DNA of 64,000 nt from Methylobacterium sp. Leaf125 (GCF_001423085.1 NZ_LMNU01000012.1:452185-516184), one strand, 5' to 3'; counted from the first letter of the stretch, positions 7,904 to 15,683 are shown. Notes: generated by a model not told the origin, from the sequence alone. Program-made: numbers and translations.

Positions 7904-9156
7904 CCGAGCCGAACACCGAGACCCTGGAGATCCGCCGCCTCGGCGCGCGCGGCGACGGGCTGGCGGAGGACGGCACCGCCGTCGCCCTGGCCCTGCCGGG
8001 GGAGCGCGTCACGGTGCTGCGCGCGGGAACGCGCGGGACACTCGTCGACCTCCTGCACGCCTCCCCGGATCGGATCGCGCCGTTCTGCCCGTATTTCGGC
8101 ACCTGCGGCGGCTGCACCGTGCAGCACCTCGCCCCCGAGCCCTACGCCGCCTGGAAGCGCGATCATCTGGTCCAGGCGCTGTCCCATGCCGGGCTCGATG
8201 GTACGCCGGAACCCCTGATCGATGCCCGCGGGGCCGGGCGGCGGCGGCTCACCCTGCATGTTCGGGCCATCGAGGGCCAGGCGCAAGCCGGGCTGATGGC
8301 CGCGCGGAGCCACGACCTCGTCGCCATCGACCATTGCCCGATCACCGTGCCGGCGCTGCACCGGGCGCCCCAGGTGGCGACGGCCCTGAGTGCGCCGCTC
8401 GGGCACGGCCGCAAGCCCCTCGACGTCGCCTTCGCCGCTACCGAGGCCGGCCTCGACGTCGATATCCGCGGGTACGGCCCCGCCGCCGAGGGGGTTCGGG
8501 CCGCGCTGGTGCGCCTCGCGGGCGAACTCGATCTGGCCCGCCTCTCGCTGCACGGGGAGGTGCTGGTGGAGCGCCGGGCCCCGGCGGTCACCACCTCGGG
8601 CCTCCGGCTGGTGCCGCCCGCCGGCGGCTTCCTCCAGGCCACGGAGGCCGGCGAGGCCGTGCTGACCGCGGCCGTGGTCGCGGCCCTCGACAAGAAGACG
8701 AAGCGGGTGGTCGACCTGTTCTCCGGCAGCGGGCCGTTCAGCCTCGCGATGGCGCGCACCCGGGACGTCCACGCCGTCGAGGGCGAGGCGGCGGCCCTGG
8801 CCAGCCTCGACCGGGCGGTGCGGGCGGTGCCGGGCCTGCGCCGGGTCACCACCGAGCGCCGCGACCTGTTCCGCCGGCCGCTGCTGCCCCTCGAACTCGA
8901 CACCTACGACGCCGTGGTCTTCGATCCGCCGCGGGCGGGCGCCGGGGCGCAGGCGGCCCGGATCGCCGAATCGAAGGTCCCGCTGGTGATCGGCGTCGCC
9001 TGCGACACCGGCACCTTCGCGCGGGATGCCGCGACCCTGGTAGCGGGCGGCTACACCCTGGAGCAGGTGATCCCGGTCGACCAGTTCGCCTATTCGGGAC
9101 ATCTCGAGATGGTCGGGGTGTTCCGCCGTCCGCGCCCGCCCCGCAAGCGGCTGTAG
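7900..9156 (+). CDS. RlmD/RumA-like class I RNA m5U methyltransferase
   Basis: This 418-residue protein has an N-terminal TRAM-like part (LEIRRLGARGDGLAEDG) and an iron-sulfur cluster segment, CPYFGTCGGC, with Cys at about 64, 70 and 73. The methyltransferase domain has VVDLFSGSGPFSLAMA, FDPPRAGAGAQ, and VACDTGTFARDA carrying the catalytic Cys (about 368). TrmA/RlmC/RlmD enzymes make 5-methyluridine in tRNA or 23S rRNA. RlmD is the likeliest counterpart because of the cluster and TRAM-like part. It overlaps tlyA by 4 bases. Confidence 0.88.
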   Translation: MTEPNTETLEIRRLGARGDGLAEDGTAVALALPGERVTVLRAGTRGTLVDLLHASPDRIAPFCPYFGTCGGCTVQHLAPEPYAAWKRDHLVQALSHAGLDGTPEPLIDARGAGRRRLTLHVRAIEGQAQAGLMAARSHDLVAIDHCPITVPALHRAPQVATALSAPLGHGRKPLDVAFAATEAGLDVDIRGYGPAAEGVRAALVRLAGELDLARLSLHGEVLVERRAPAVTTSGLRLVPPAGGFLQATEAGEAVLTAAVVAALDKKTKRVVDLFSGSGPFSLAMARTRDVHAVEGEAAALASLDRAVRAVPGLRRVTTERRDLFRRPLLPLELDTYDAVVFDPPRAGAGAQAARIAESKVPLVIGVACDTGTFARDAATLVAGGYTLEQVIPVDQFAYSGHLEMVGVFRRPRPPRKRL

Positions 9157-9199
9157 CCGCAGCGCTCGACAACCGCCGGGCCGCCCTTAGGTGAGGGGC

Positions 9200-9655
9200 A
9201 TGCGCGCACGCTTCCCCACCCTGACTGCGACCCTCGGCCTCCTCGCCCTCGCCGGACCCGCCGCGGCGGATTCCTGCGGAGACCTCATCGACCGGGTGGT
9301 GGCCGAGACCCAGGCCACCCTGGTCAAGCGGACGGCGGATTTCGCGGAGTTCAGCGCCCCCGACGGGATCGGCATGACGCTGGCCTGCGGCGAGCTCTCG
9401 GCCACGGGCGTCCAGTTCCGGGGCACGCCGCTGCCCGCAGGCTATTTCGAACTGTTCGGACGCGCCGGACACGCCGTCACGGGCTTGGCGGCGGACGACC
9501 TGGCGCAGGCGGCCCGCACGGCCCGTACCGCCGCCGCCACGACCCGGCACAGCAACGTCGATGCCGGAAAGGTCCTCGTCACCTGCTCGCTCTCGGGAAC
9601 GCGCGAAGCGCCCGTCACCGCCTGCGCGGTGATCGAGCGCGACGAGCGCCGCTAG
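9200..9655 (+). CDS. Small secreted protein, unknown
   Basis: About 151 residues with a clear signal peptide (LTATLGLLALAGPAAADS) and mature Cys residues near both ends, in keeping with a periplasmic disulfide-bonded protein. No family is recognised. A GTG three codons earlier is an alternative start. It follows the RlmD-like gene by 43 bases. Confidence 0.7.
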   Translation: MRARFPTLTATLGLLALAGPAAADSCGDLIDRVVAETQATLVKRTADFAEFSAPDGIGMTLACGELSATGVQFRGTPLPAGYFELFGRAGHAVTGLAADDLAQAARTARTAAATTRHSNVDAGKVLVTCSLSGTREAPVTACAVIERDERR

Positions 9656-9670
9656 GATGCGCCCGCGAGG

Positions 9671-9740
9671 CGCGCCTATGAGCGCATGGCCGGAGCGCGC
9701 TCAGGAGCGCAGGGCCGACGCGCGCCTATGAGCGCATGGC
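9671..9740. repeat. 25-bp tandem repeat spanning the end of the microprotein gene
   Basis: Units start at 9671, 9696 and 9721. The first and third share an identical 20-base start (CGCGCCTATGAGCGCATGGC) and the middle one matches the first at 19 of 25 positions. The third unit holds the last codons and TAG of the minus-strand microprotein. The others lie just downstream of its stop. Confidence 0.8.
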
Positions 9741-9803
9741 GATGACCATGTAGCCGGAATACAGGAGGGCAGCGGCCATCAGGAGGTAGACGTTCGGTTC
9801 CAT
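9726..9803 (-). CDS. 25-residue membrane microprotein
   Basis: This is a complete minus-strand gene with ATG, 25 codons and TAG. The product has a short polar start (MEPN) and then one hydrophobic helix (VYLLMAAALLYSGYMVIAM) ending in Arg-Ser, which fits a single-pass inner-membrane microprotein. A Shine-Dalgarno-like AGGA lies at the usual distance (AACAGGACGCC before ATG). There is no recognised family. It is isolated between plus-strand genes. Confidence 0.6.
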   Translation of the reverse strand: MEPNVYLLMAAALLYSGYMVIAMRS

Positions 9804-9932
9804 GGCGTCCTGTTAGGCCGCCCGGGCGCCGACGGTCGAGCGGACGCGCTGCCGCTGCGGCATCCGGTTCGCTTCAGACAACGTTAACCGTGTTCGGTCG
9901 AACGATGGCAGCCGGCATGGCGGATTACAGCG

Positions 9933-9977
9933 CTGGCATGTCCCACCCTGGCATGTCCCACCCTGGAATGTCCCACC
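9933..9977 (+). repeat. Three 15-bp tandem repeats in a leader region
   Basis: CTGGCATGTCCCACC occurs twice and CTGGAATGTCCCACC once, end to end, finishing 9 bases before the ATG of the next gene. The repeats contain in-phase ATG codons in a different frame from that gene, so a short upstream reading frame is possible but not convincing. Confidence 0.8.
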
Positions 9978-9986
9978 GAGGAGCCG

Positions 9987-10406
9987 ATGCACCGATCCCT
10001 TCCCGCAACCTTGGCGATCGCGGGTAGCCTGACAGCCCTCGCGCCTGCTATCGGGGTTTCGACGGCGGGGCCGGTTCGGTCTCAGGAATTTCGGACTCAG
10101 GAACCGCTGTTCATCCGTATCCGCCCCGGCGGCGAGGCACGCCTCGGCTCCGGCGGGGCCGACGCGTTCGACGACACCGCGGCCCAGGCGGCGCGGGCCC
10201 GCAGCGAAGCGGTCTGGCAGCGGGCCGAGGCACGGTCCCGCATCGCCATCGCCTCCGTCTGCAGCGGCTGCCTCGCGGCCGTGCCACCGTCCACGGTGCC
10301 GATCGCGGCACCGCCCGTCCGCCCCGACGCGGGCGGCCTCACGCCCCTCGCGGCCGATTCACCGGCCGTTCCCCCTCCGCCCCTAGCACAGGCAGATGCC
10401 CCATGA
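9987..10406 (+). CDS. Secreted protein, unknown
   Basis: 139 residues with a probable signal peptide (MHRSLPATLAIAGSLTALAPA). The middle is Ala/Arg-rich (AAQARARSEAVWQRAEARSR) with a CxxC in ASVCSGCLA, and the tail is Pro-rich. No family is recognised. Its stop overlaps the ATG of the next gene by 4 bases, so the two are co-translated. Confidence 0.6.
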   Translation: MHRSLPATLAIAGSLTALAPAIGVSTAGPVRSQEFRTQEPLFIRIRPGGEARLGSGGADAFDDTAAQAARARSEAVWQRAEARSRIAIASVCSGCLAAVPPSTVPIAAPPVRPDAGGLTPLAADSPAVPPPPLAQADAP

Positions 10407-10804
10407 CGCAGGCTCACCCGACCAGCGGCGCCGTCCCCGATCCGGATTGCCCGGTGTCCCTCGAACTCCTCGGCCAAGTCTATCGGGCGGACGAGGACGA
10501 CCTGCCGGAAATCCTGGAGGCGATGTCCACGACGACGCGCGCGCGCCTCGCGGTCTACCTCTACGGCAAGAGCCACATGCACCAGCTCGGCCTGCGGGTC
10601 GCCCGGGCCTGCGAGCGCGAGGATCTCGTGCGCGTCGCCGACGAGATCGGGTCCGTGGTCTACGGCCAGTCGCGCCTGAAGCCGGCCCGCCCGGCGACGC
10701 CGAGCCCGGCCGCGGCCCCACCGAAGAAGATCAGCCTCGGCGGATCGGGCACCAAGAAGATCAGCCTCGGCGGCTCCGGCGCGAAGAACCGCCTCTTCGA
10801 CTGA
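10403..10804 (+). CDS. Cytoplasmic protein with a repeated KKISLGGSG tail, unknown
   Basis: 133 residues. The N-terminal 90 or so form a compact, probably helical domain (LELLGQVYRADEDDLPEILE, then MHQLGLRVARACEREDLVRV). The tail is Pro/Ala-rich and carries two near-identical copies of KKISLGGSG ending in KNRLFD. The duplicated Lys/Gly motif looks like a short linear binding element. No signal peptide and no family recognised. Confidence 0.65.
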   Translation: MTQAHPTSGAVPDPDCPVSLELLGQVYRADEDDLPEILEAMSTTTRARLAVYLYGKSHMHQLGLRVARACEREDLVRVADEIGSVVYGQSRLKPARPATPSPAAAPPKKISLGGSGTKKISLGGSGAKNRLFD

Positions 10805-10899
10805 GCCTGAGGGTGCCCGCATCCCCCATCCGGGGGGTAGGACCCTTTCCTTGAGGCCGAGCCGCTCCGGTGGCTCGGCGCGACCGGTTTCGAGAGTGG

Positions 10900-11166
10900 A
10901 TGCAGATGTTCGGTTCCTGGTGGAAGCTCGGCATGGACGCGACCCTGCTCGCCATGGAGTCGCAGCAGGTCATCGGTCTGCGTCTCGCCAAGCTGTCCCT
11001 GGGCGGCGCCGCGGCGCAGGCCGAGGCCCAACGCATGGTCACCGAGAAGATCATGGCCGCCAACGAGGCCGCCCTGCTGATCGCCACCGGCGGCTCCACG
11101 GCCGGGGTCGTGGCCGGCTACCGGCGGAAGGTCCGGGCCAATGCCCGGCGGCTGTCCAAGGGCTGA
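10900..11166 (+). CDS. Small amphipathic protein, unknown (phasin-like size)
   Basis: About 88 residues from the ATG at 10900; a GTG at 10870 would add ten. The opening MQMFGSWWKLGMDATLLAMESQQVI is followed by an Ala-rich amphipathic helix (RLAKLSLGGAAAQAEAQRM) and a basic end (YRRKVRANARRLSKG). Composition and size recall short phasin-like proteins, but no family signature is seen. The stop lies inside a 25-bp repeat array. Confidence 0.6.
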   Translation: MQMFGSWWKLGMDATLLAMESQQVIGLRLAKLSLGGAAAQAEAQRMVTEKIMAANEAALLIATGGSTAGVVAGYRRKVRANARRLSKG

Positions 11167-11229
11167 GCCCCCAGGATCACCAATGAGCTGAGGCCCCAGG
11201 ATCGCCAAGGGCTGAGGCCCCGGGATCAC
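11156..11229. repeat. 24/25-bp tandem repeat straddling a stop codon
   Basis: Three units begin at 11156, 11180 and 11205, each close to CCAAGGGCTGAGGCCCCAGGATCA. The first unit contains the final Lys-Gly codons and TGA of the preceding gene. The other two lie in the 3' untranslated region. Confidence 0.8.
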
Positions 11230-11321
11230 GCAGCGGCGCCGAGCCGGGGCGATTAACGCCCGCTTAACCATCCGGTTTCATCCTCGCCCGGGACGTCGGA
11301 CCGATCGGACGAGGAGAGACC

Positions 11322-11822
11322 ATGAACCCCTTCGAGCAGCAGGTGCGCGAGCGCGCCTATTACATCTGGGAAGACGAGGGCCGCGTGTTCGGCCAGGCGG
11401 AGGCGCACTGGCTGCGCGCCGAGATCGAGCTCCTGACCCCGTCGCGGATGGGCGTCGAGGTGATCCAGGCCGCCACCGCGGACGTGACCCTCTCGGCCAG
11501 CCCGGCCGCCGTGCTCGCCGAGACCCTGAAGGCCAAGCCGAGCCGCAGCCGCAGCGCGGGCGCCAAGGTCGAGACCAAGGCGAAGGCCGCTGCCGACACG
11601 AAGGCCGCCAAGCCGGCCACCGTGAAGGCTGCCGCTGCCAAGACGACCACGTCCAAGACCGCAACTGCCAAGACCGCCGCGACCAAGACTGCCGCTGCCA
11701 AGACCACGGCTGCCAAGGTGCCTGCCGCCGAGAAGGCCACCGTGGCCAAGTCCGCCGTCGCGAAGGCTCCGCGGGCACCGGCTCGCGGCCGCGCCGTCGA
11801 GAGCGTCGCCACCGTTCACTGA
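11322..11822 (+). CDS. DUF2934 protein with a histone-H1-like Ala/Lys/Thr tail
   Basis: 166 residues. The first 45 form a DUF2934 domain (RERAYYIWEDEGRVFGQAE, then HWLRAE). From about residue 70 on the protein is almost only Ala, Lys and Thr in AAKT-type repeats, like bacterial H1-like proteins, ending in RAPARGRAVE. The tail should bind DNA or other polyanions; the role of DUF2934 is not known. A strong hairpin terminator follows. Confidence 0.85.
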   Translation: MNPFEQQVRERAYYIWEDEGRVFGQAEAHWLRAEIELLTPSRMGVEVIQAATADVTLSASPAAVLAETLKAKPSRSRSAGAKVETKAKAAADTKAAKPATVKAAAAKTTTSKTATAKTAATKTAAAKTTAAKVPAAEKATVAKSAVAKAPRAPARGRAVESVATVH

Positions 11823-11865
11823 GGCACGCGGGCCGGAGCTTTCCGACCCCGCCACCGGACGACTC

Positions 11866-11902
11866 AGAGCCCGCTTCACCGGACCGGTGGGGCGGGCTTT
11901 CT
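11866..11902 (+). terminator. Rho-independent terminator after the DUF2934 gene
   Basis: Nested stem: AGCCCGC pairs with GCGGGCT, and inside it CACCGG pairs with CCGGTG. A short T run follows the outer stem. Confidence 0.7.
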
Positions 11903-12028
11903 GCTGGTTGCCGCGGCGACCCCCGCCAGGGCGAAGCCGGAACGAAGCACAACCTTGACCGTTGTCTGGCCAGATCCGGTCCCGTGGCCGCGGCCCCGGA
12001 ACTGCGCGCATCCCCAGGCGAGGCTTCC

Positions 12029-12316
12029 ATGAAGACGACGATCGCGACCCTTCTGGCCCTCGGCGTGGCCGGCCTGCCGCTCGCCGCCCTGGCGGGTCCC
12101 GTCATCCTGCGCGGGGGCCCGGCCGTGATCGACGTCGACAGCACCGGCGGCGTCGGCGGACGCGCCCCCTGGAGCCGGCCCTACGAGTATGATTCCGGCG
12201 GCGACAACGACCGCCGTCCCGAGCTGCCCTATTACCAGCAGGGCCGCGGCCAGCAGACCGGCGGCCCGGCCCGCAACCTCCTGCCCGACGACGGCCTGCA
12301 GATCTTCCCGCGCTGA
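12029..12316 (+). CDS. Small secreted protein, unknown
   Basis: 95 residues from the ATG chosen because it begins a clean signal peptide (MKTTIATLLALGVAGLPLAALA). The mature part is short, Gly/Pro/Arg-rich and polar (YEYDSGGDNDRRPELPYYQQ) with no Cys. No family is recognised. A GC-rich hairpin without T tract lies at 12378-12399 before the next gene. Confidence 0.6.
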   Translation: MKTTIATLLALGVAGLPLAALAGPVILRGGPAVIDVDSTGGVGGRAPWSRPYEYDSGGDNDRRPELPYYQQGRGQQTGGPARNLLPDDGLQIFPR

Positions 12317-12421
12317 TCCGGCGCCGAATCGCGCCGTCCCGCGGAACAGCCCGGGGAGCCATCCGTTCGCCCACGGAGCGCCGGCCTGTTCGCCGGCGCG
12401 CTGTGCAGGCGGGATGACGCG

Positions 12422-13096
12422 ATGACCAAGACCGTACGGGCGGTGATCTTCGATATCGACGGGACCCTGCTCGACAGCGTCGACCTCCATGCCCAGGCCT
12501 GGGTCGACGCCTTCGCGCATTTCGGCGTGACCGTCAGCCACGACCAGGCCCGCAGCCAGATCGGCAAGGGTGGCGACCAGCTGCTGCCCGTCTTCCTGGA
12601 CGCGGAGCGGATCGAGCGCGAAGGCGAGACGATCGAGGCCTACCGCTCGGATCTGTTCAAGCGCGACTATCTCGCGAAGGTGAAGCCCTTTCCCGGCGTC
12701 CGGGCCCTGTTCGAGCACCTGAAGGACCAGGGCCTGACGATCGCCCTGGCCTCCTCCGGCAAGGCCAAGGAGGTGGAGCATTACCAGAGCTTGATGAAGG
12801 TCGAGGACCTCACCGACGTGGTCGTGAGCTCCGACGACGTCGAGCGCTCGAAACCCTTCCCCGACATCTTCCAGGCCGCCCTCGAGAAGCTCGCCCCCAT
12901 CACGGCGGCCGAGGCCGTGGTGATCGGCGACACGCCTTACGACGCGGACGCCGCGCAGAAGGCCGGCCTGCCGACCATCGGGGTGCTCTGCGGCGGTTTC
13001 CCGGAGGCGGATCTGAAGGGAGCCGGCTGCATCGCCCTCTACAAGGACCCGCAGGATCTCCTCGACGGCTACGCTGCCTCGCCGCTGGCCCGGTGA
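12422..13096 (+). CDS. HAD-superfamily phosphatase, phosphoglycolate phosphatase / beta-PGM type
   Basis: This 224-residue cytoplasmic enzyme has motif I FDIDGTLLDS with nucleophile and acid/base Asp. A helical cap domain follows (HAQAWVDAFAHFG to about residue 80). Motif II is IALASSGK, the motif III lysine lies in ERSKPFPDIF, and motif IV is VIGDTPYDADAA. It is a subclass I HAD enzyme acting on a small phosphorylated substrate. The exact substrate cannot be read from sequence. Apparently monocistronic. Confidence 0.9.
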   Translation: MTKTVRAVIFDIDGTLLDSVDLHAQAWVDAFAHFGVTVSHDQARSQIGKGGDQLLPVFLDAERIEREGETIEAYRSDLFKRDYLAKVKPFPGVRALFEHLKDQGLTIALASSGKAKEVEHYQSLMKVEDLTDVVVSSDDVERSKPFPDIFQAALEKLAPITAAEAVVIGDTPYDADAAQKAGLPTIGVLCGGFPEADLKGAGCIALYKDPQDLLDGYAASPLAR

Positions 13097-13395
13097 CGGG
13101 AAGGGGGCGATCGGGGCGCTCCGAATCGAGCCGGGGATCGAGGCCCGCTGCGGTTCGCCCCCGATCCCGGCCCCGGACCTGTTGATTCGGACAGGCCCGG
13201 TGGCAACCCCGCCACGTAACGCGTGGGATCTGCATCGATCCACACATTTCCCGCGTAATCCCGGTTTGTTCCGTCCTGCAGGTCAGGATTGCGTGCCGGC
13301 TATGGATAGATGGCAAAAAACCCTGGCGCCGGGTGCGTCGATGGCGTAGCGAGCCGCCCGTGATCGCGCCTGATCACGCCACGGATCCGCGGACC

Positions 13396-13605
13396 ATGCC
13401 CCAGCCGGCCCAGACGAACCTGAAAACGATCCCGGCCAGCGAGCCGGCTCCCCTTCGGGCGCTCATCGACGCGGCGGTCCAGGACCGCACCACGCCGATC
13501 AGCCGACTGCTCCGCCTGATGGCCGCCCTCGACGCGGACACCAACGACAACGAGAACCTTCGGCACGTCCTCCGTGCCCGGATCGGCGCCCCCCTCAGCG
13601 TCTGA
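13396..13605 (+). CDS. Small unknown protein
   Basis: 69 residues with no signal peptide. It is mainly helical (LRALIDAAVQDRTTPISRLLRLMAAL) with an acidic/Asn patch (DADTNDNENLRHVL). The ATG at 13396 was chosen over an upstream in-frame codon that adds an Arg/Pro-rich stretch. No family recognised. It ends ten bases before the convergent gene. Confidence 0.5.
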   Translation: MPQPAQTNLKTIPASEPAPLRALIDAAVQDRTTPISRLLRLMAALDADTNDNENLRHVLRARIGAPLSV

Positions 13606-13614
13606 TCGCGCCGC

Positions 13615-13878
13615 CTACGAGGCGCGCGCCCGCTCCCGCCCGCGCGTGCCCGGCTGCGCCCGTTTCATGCACGCGAAGTAGAGCTGGCGGCCGATCGCGT
13701 AGAGGCCGAGCCCCTTCGGATCGGGTGTCGAGAACACCCGGTTGCGCGCCTCCGTGCGGCAGGCCGCGTCCTGCGGACTCTGGATCGGTGTGGATTCCCC
13801 CTGCGCCAGCGCCGCCGAGGCGATGGCCGAGAGCGTCAATCCCAGCGCCGGCCCACGCCACATCCCTGTCTTCCGCAT
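13615..13878 (-). CDS. Small secreted protein, unknown
   Basis: 87 residues with a signal peptide (GPALGLTLSAIASAALAQ). The mature part has two Cys (AACRTEARN and YFACMKRAQ) that could pair, and a basic end. The layout resembles other short periplasmic proteins nearby, but no clear sequence relationship is visible. Confidence 0.6.
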   Translation of the reverse strand: MRKTGMWRGPALGLTLSAIASAALAQGESTPIQSPQDAACRTEARNRVFSTPDPKGLGLYAIGRQLYFACMKRAQPGTRGRERARAS

Positions 13879-13924
13879 CCTGTTGCCCCCGTTGTCGTGG
13901 TGGTGAAATCGCTCGGCGTGCCGC

Positions 13925-14230
13925 TCAGGGCATCACCCAGGCACACGCCGTCTCGTTCGCCACGCTGAGGCACTCGAACGGAGCGCCGCCGATCATGGCG
14001 CGGTGCTCCGCGGCGCCGATGCGTGCGCGTGCGATCCGGCGGCATTCCGGATGCTGCGGCAGGGCCGCCTCCGTGGCAGCCCGATCACCCGCGGCCATCA
14101 GGACCCGCAGCGCCACAAGGGTCTTGCAGGCGACGACGTCGGTAGATTCGGCCGGCTGTGCGTGGGCACGCGTGCCGGCGGCGAGCCCGAGCAGGAGGGC
14201 CAGGAGGCCGGCGCGCAACGGTCGGGTCAT
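13925..14230 (-). CDS. Cys-containing secreted protein, paralogue of its upstream neighbour
   Basis: 101 residues with a signal peptide (LRAGLLALLLGLAAGTRAHA). Mature Cys positions (VVACKTLVALRVL, HPECRRIA, FECLSVAN, TACAWVMP) match those of the preceding gene in order and spacing, including the ending CxWV. The ATG overlaps the upstream stop by 4 bases. This is a tandemly duplicated pair of periplasmic proteins with probably two disulfides. Function unknown. Confidence 0.7.
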   Translation of the reverse strand: MTRPLRAGLLALLLGLAAGTRAHAQPAESTDVVACKTLVALRVLMAAGDRAATEAALPQHPECRRIARARIGAAEHRAMIGGAPFECLSVANETACAWVMP

Positions 14231-14724
14231 CGGCGGCTCTTCTCCGGTGCGGGGGATCTGTCGGACGGGGCTGATTTCTCGGAGCTCGATGTCTTGTCGG
14301 AGCTCGAGGCCTTGTCGGACGCCTTGGTTTTCTCGCCCGTCCGCGGCTTCGCCGTCGCCCCGGCGGGCTTGACGGTGCCGGCGACGACCCATTGGCAAAC
14401 GCTCGTGCTGCGCAGGGTCAGGCAATCATAGGCGCTGCCGTTGAGGGTGAGGTGCTCGGCGATGCCCGCCACCGCGTCGCGCGGGATGATCTGACAGCCG
14501 AGATGGTCGGCCTTGTCGTCGTTGAGGCGCACCACGACGGTGGCCACCACGTCCTTGCTCTCACGCAGGAGCAGCCGCAGGTTCGCCAGGGAGGCGCATC
14601 CGATCGCCGGAACCGGCGCGGGCGCCGGCGCGGCGGAGGCCGGCGCAACGGTGGCCGCATGCGCGGTCGCCTGCAGCGCGCCGGCGATCGCCAGGACGAG
14701 CAGGAGGGGGCGGATCGAACGCAT
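14227..14724 (-). CDS. Cys-containing secreted protein with a Ser/Lys-rich tail
   Basis: 165 residues with a signal peptide (RPLLLVLAIAGALQATAHAA) and an Ala/Pro linker. The domain is shared with the downstream gene (IGCASLANLRLLL, HLGCQIIP, YDCLTLRS, SVCQWVVAG). It then has a low-complexity Ser/Lys/Asp tail of about 45 residues (KASDKASSSDKTSSSEKS) that the paralogue lacks. The ATG at 14724 directly precedes the signal peptide; the in-frame extension upstream is Arg-rich and unlikely to be translated. Confidence 0.7.
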   Translation of the reverse strand: MRSIRPLLLVLAIAGALQATAHAATVAPASAAPAPAPVPAIGCASLANLRLLLRESKDVVATVVVRLNDDKADHLGCQIIPRDAVAGIAEHLTLNGSAYDCLTLRSTSVCQWVVAGTVKPAGATAKPRTGEKTKASDKASSSDKTSSSEKSAPSDRSPAPEKSRR

Positions 14725-14869
14725 CGGGAGGATCTCGGCAGGAACGAGCGCAAGCGGCGGGCGGCCCTCCGGGAGTCGGCTCTCGGAAGCGGGTCGGACC
14801 GCCACGCTATAACGCGCTCGCGGCCATTCCGCCGCATGGCGGCAAATCCGTCGCAGGTCCCACACCCGC

Positions 14870-15373
14870 TCAGGCACCGGGCCGGCGCAGCTTGCCGAAG
14901 CGCTTGATCGCCCGGTCCCGGCGCAGGCGGGAGAGCCGCTCGATCCAGAAGATCCCGTCGAGCTGGTCGATCTCGTGCTGCAGGCAGGCCGCCCGGAAGC
15001 CCTCGGCCTCCTCCGCGTGCTCGGCGCCGTCGAGGTCGCGGTAGCGCACCCGGACCCGCACGGCCCGGTCGACCACGTCCATCACCCCCAGCATGGAGAC
15101 GCTGCCCTCCTGCTGCGGTCCGCGCTCGGGCGAAGCCCAGACGATCTCCGGGTTCACGTAGGCGGTCACCGGCTCGCCGGGCTCCATCCGCAGCAGCACC
15201 AGGCGCTGCGCTCGGCCGATATGCGGCAGGGTGAGCCCGAGGGCGGAGACCGCCAGCATCACCGCCTCGAGGACGCGGGCCGAGTCGCGCAGGGCCTCGT
15301 CGAATGCGGTGACCGGAGCCGCCACGAGCCGCAGGCGGGGATCGGGATAGATCAGCAGGGACGAGGCGGACAC
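14870..15373 (-). CDS. Peptide-deformylase homologue lacking two metal ligands
   Basis: The 167-residue length and fold order match peptide deformylase (IYPDPRLRLVAAPV at the start, YVNPEI, HEID near the end). Active-site residues are changed. Motif I (G-x-G-L-A-A-x-Q) is ALGLTLPHIG. In motif II (EGCLS) the metal-binding Cys is Ser91 (EGSVS). In motif III (HEIDH) the second His is Gln137 (HEIDQ), with His133 and Glu134 kept. It should not bind the catalytic metal normally. It may be a regulatory or ribosome-binding relic, or a divergent enzyme. A true def gene should exist elsewhere. Confidence 0.85.
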   Translation of the reverse strand: MSASSLLIYPDPRLRLVAAPVTAFDEALRDSARVLEAVMLAVSALGLTLPHIGRAQRLVLLRMEPGEPVTAYVNPEIVWASPERGPQQEGSVSMLGVMDVVDRAVRVRVRYRDLDGAEHAEEAEGFRAACLQHEIDQLDGIFWIERLSRLRRDRAIKRFGKLRRPGA

Positions 15374-15491
15374 GAGGGCGGTTCCAATGCGGGGTGGGAC
15401 GTCACGGTTGCGCGAGGGCGGTCGGGAAGCGGGTTGCTGGCCCGTGCCTTGCGGCGTTCAGGCCGGACTACAGGCCCGACCCGGAGACGGA

Positions 15492-15680
15492 ATGGCACGA
15501 CAACGCGGCGAGACCCAATCCCCCCGAGCAGCCCACCGCTTCCTGAGGCTGCGCGATTCCGGCGAGGTCATCCTCGTCGCCCTGACCACGATCCTCGGCA
15601 TGCTCTGGGCGATCGTCCTGGTGACGCATTTCCACGCGTCGCTCAGCGGCATCGGCCAGTCCTTCTGGCTGACGCGCTGA
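15492..15680 (+). CDS. Small single-pass membrane protein, unknown
   Basis: 62 residues. A basic N-terminal third (MARQRGETQSPRAAHRFLRL) is followed by one transmembrane helix (VILVALTTILGMLWAIVLV) and a short tail. GGAGA lies just before the ATG as a ribosome binding site. It ends 3 bases before the convergent tamB gene. No family recognised. Confidence 0.65.
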   Translation: MARQRGETQSPRAAHRFLRLRDSGEVILVALTTILGMLWAIVLVTHFHASLSGIGQSFWLTR

Positions 15681-15683
15681 GGC

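Noticed and set aside
12378..12399. GCGCCGGC/GCCGGCGC hairpin as terminator
   Set aside because: There is no T tract; such GC palindromes are common by chance in this genome.
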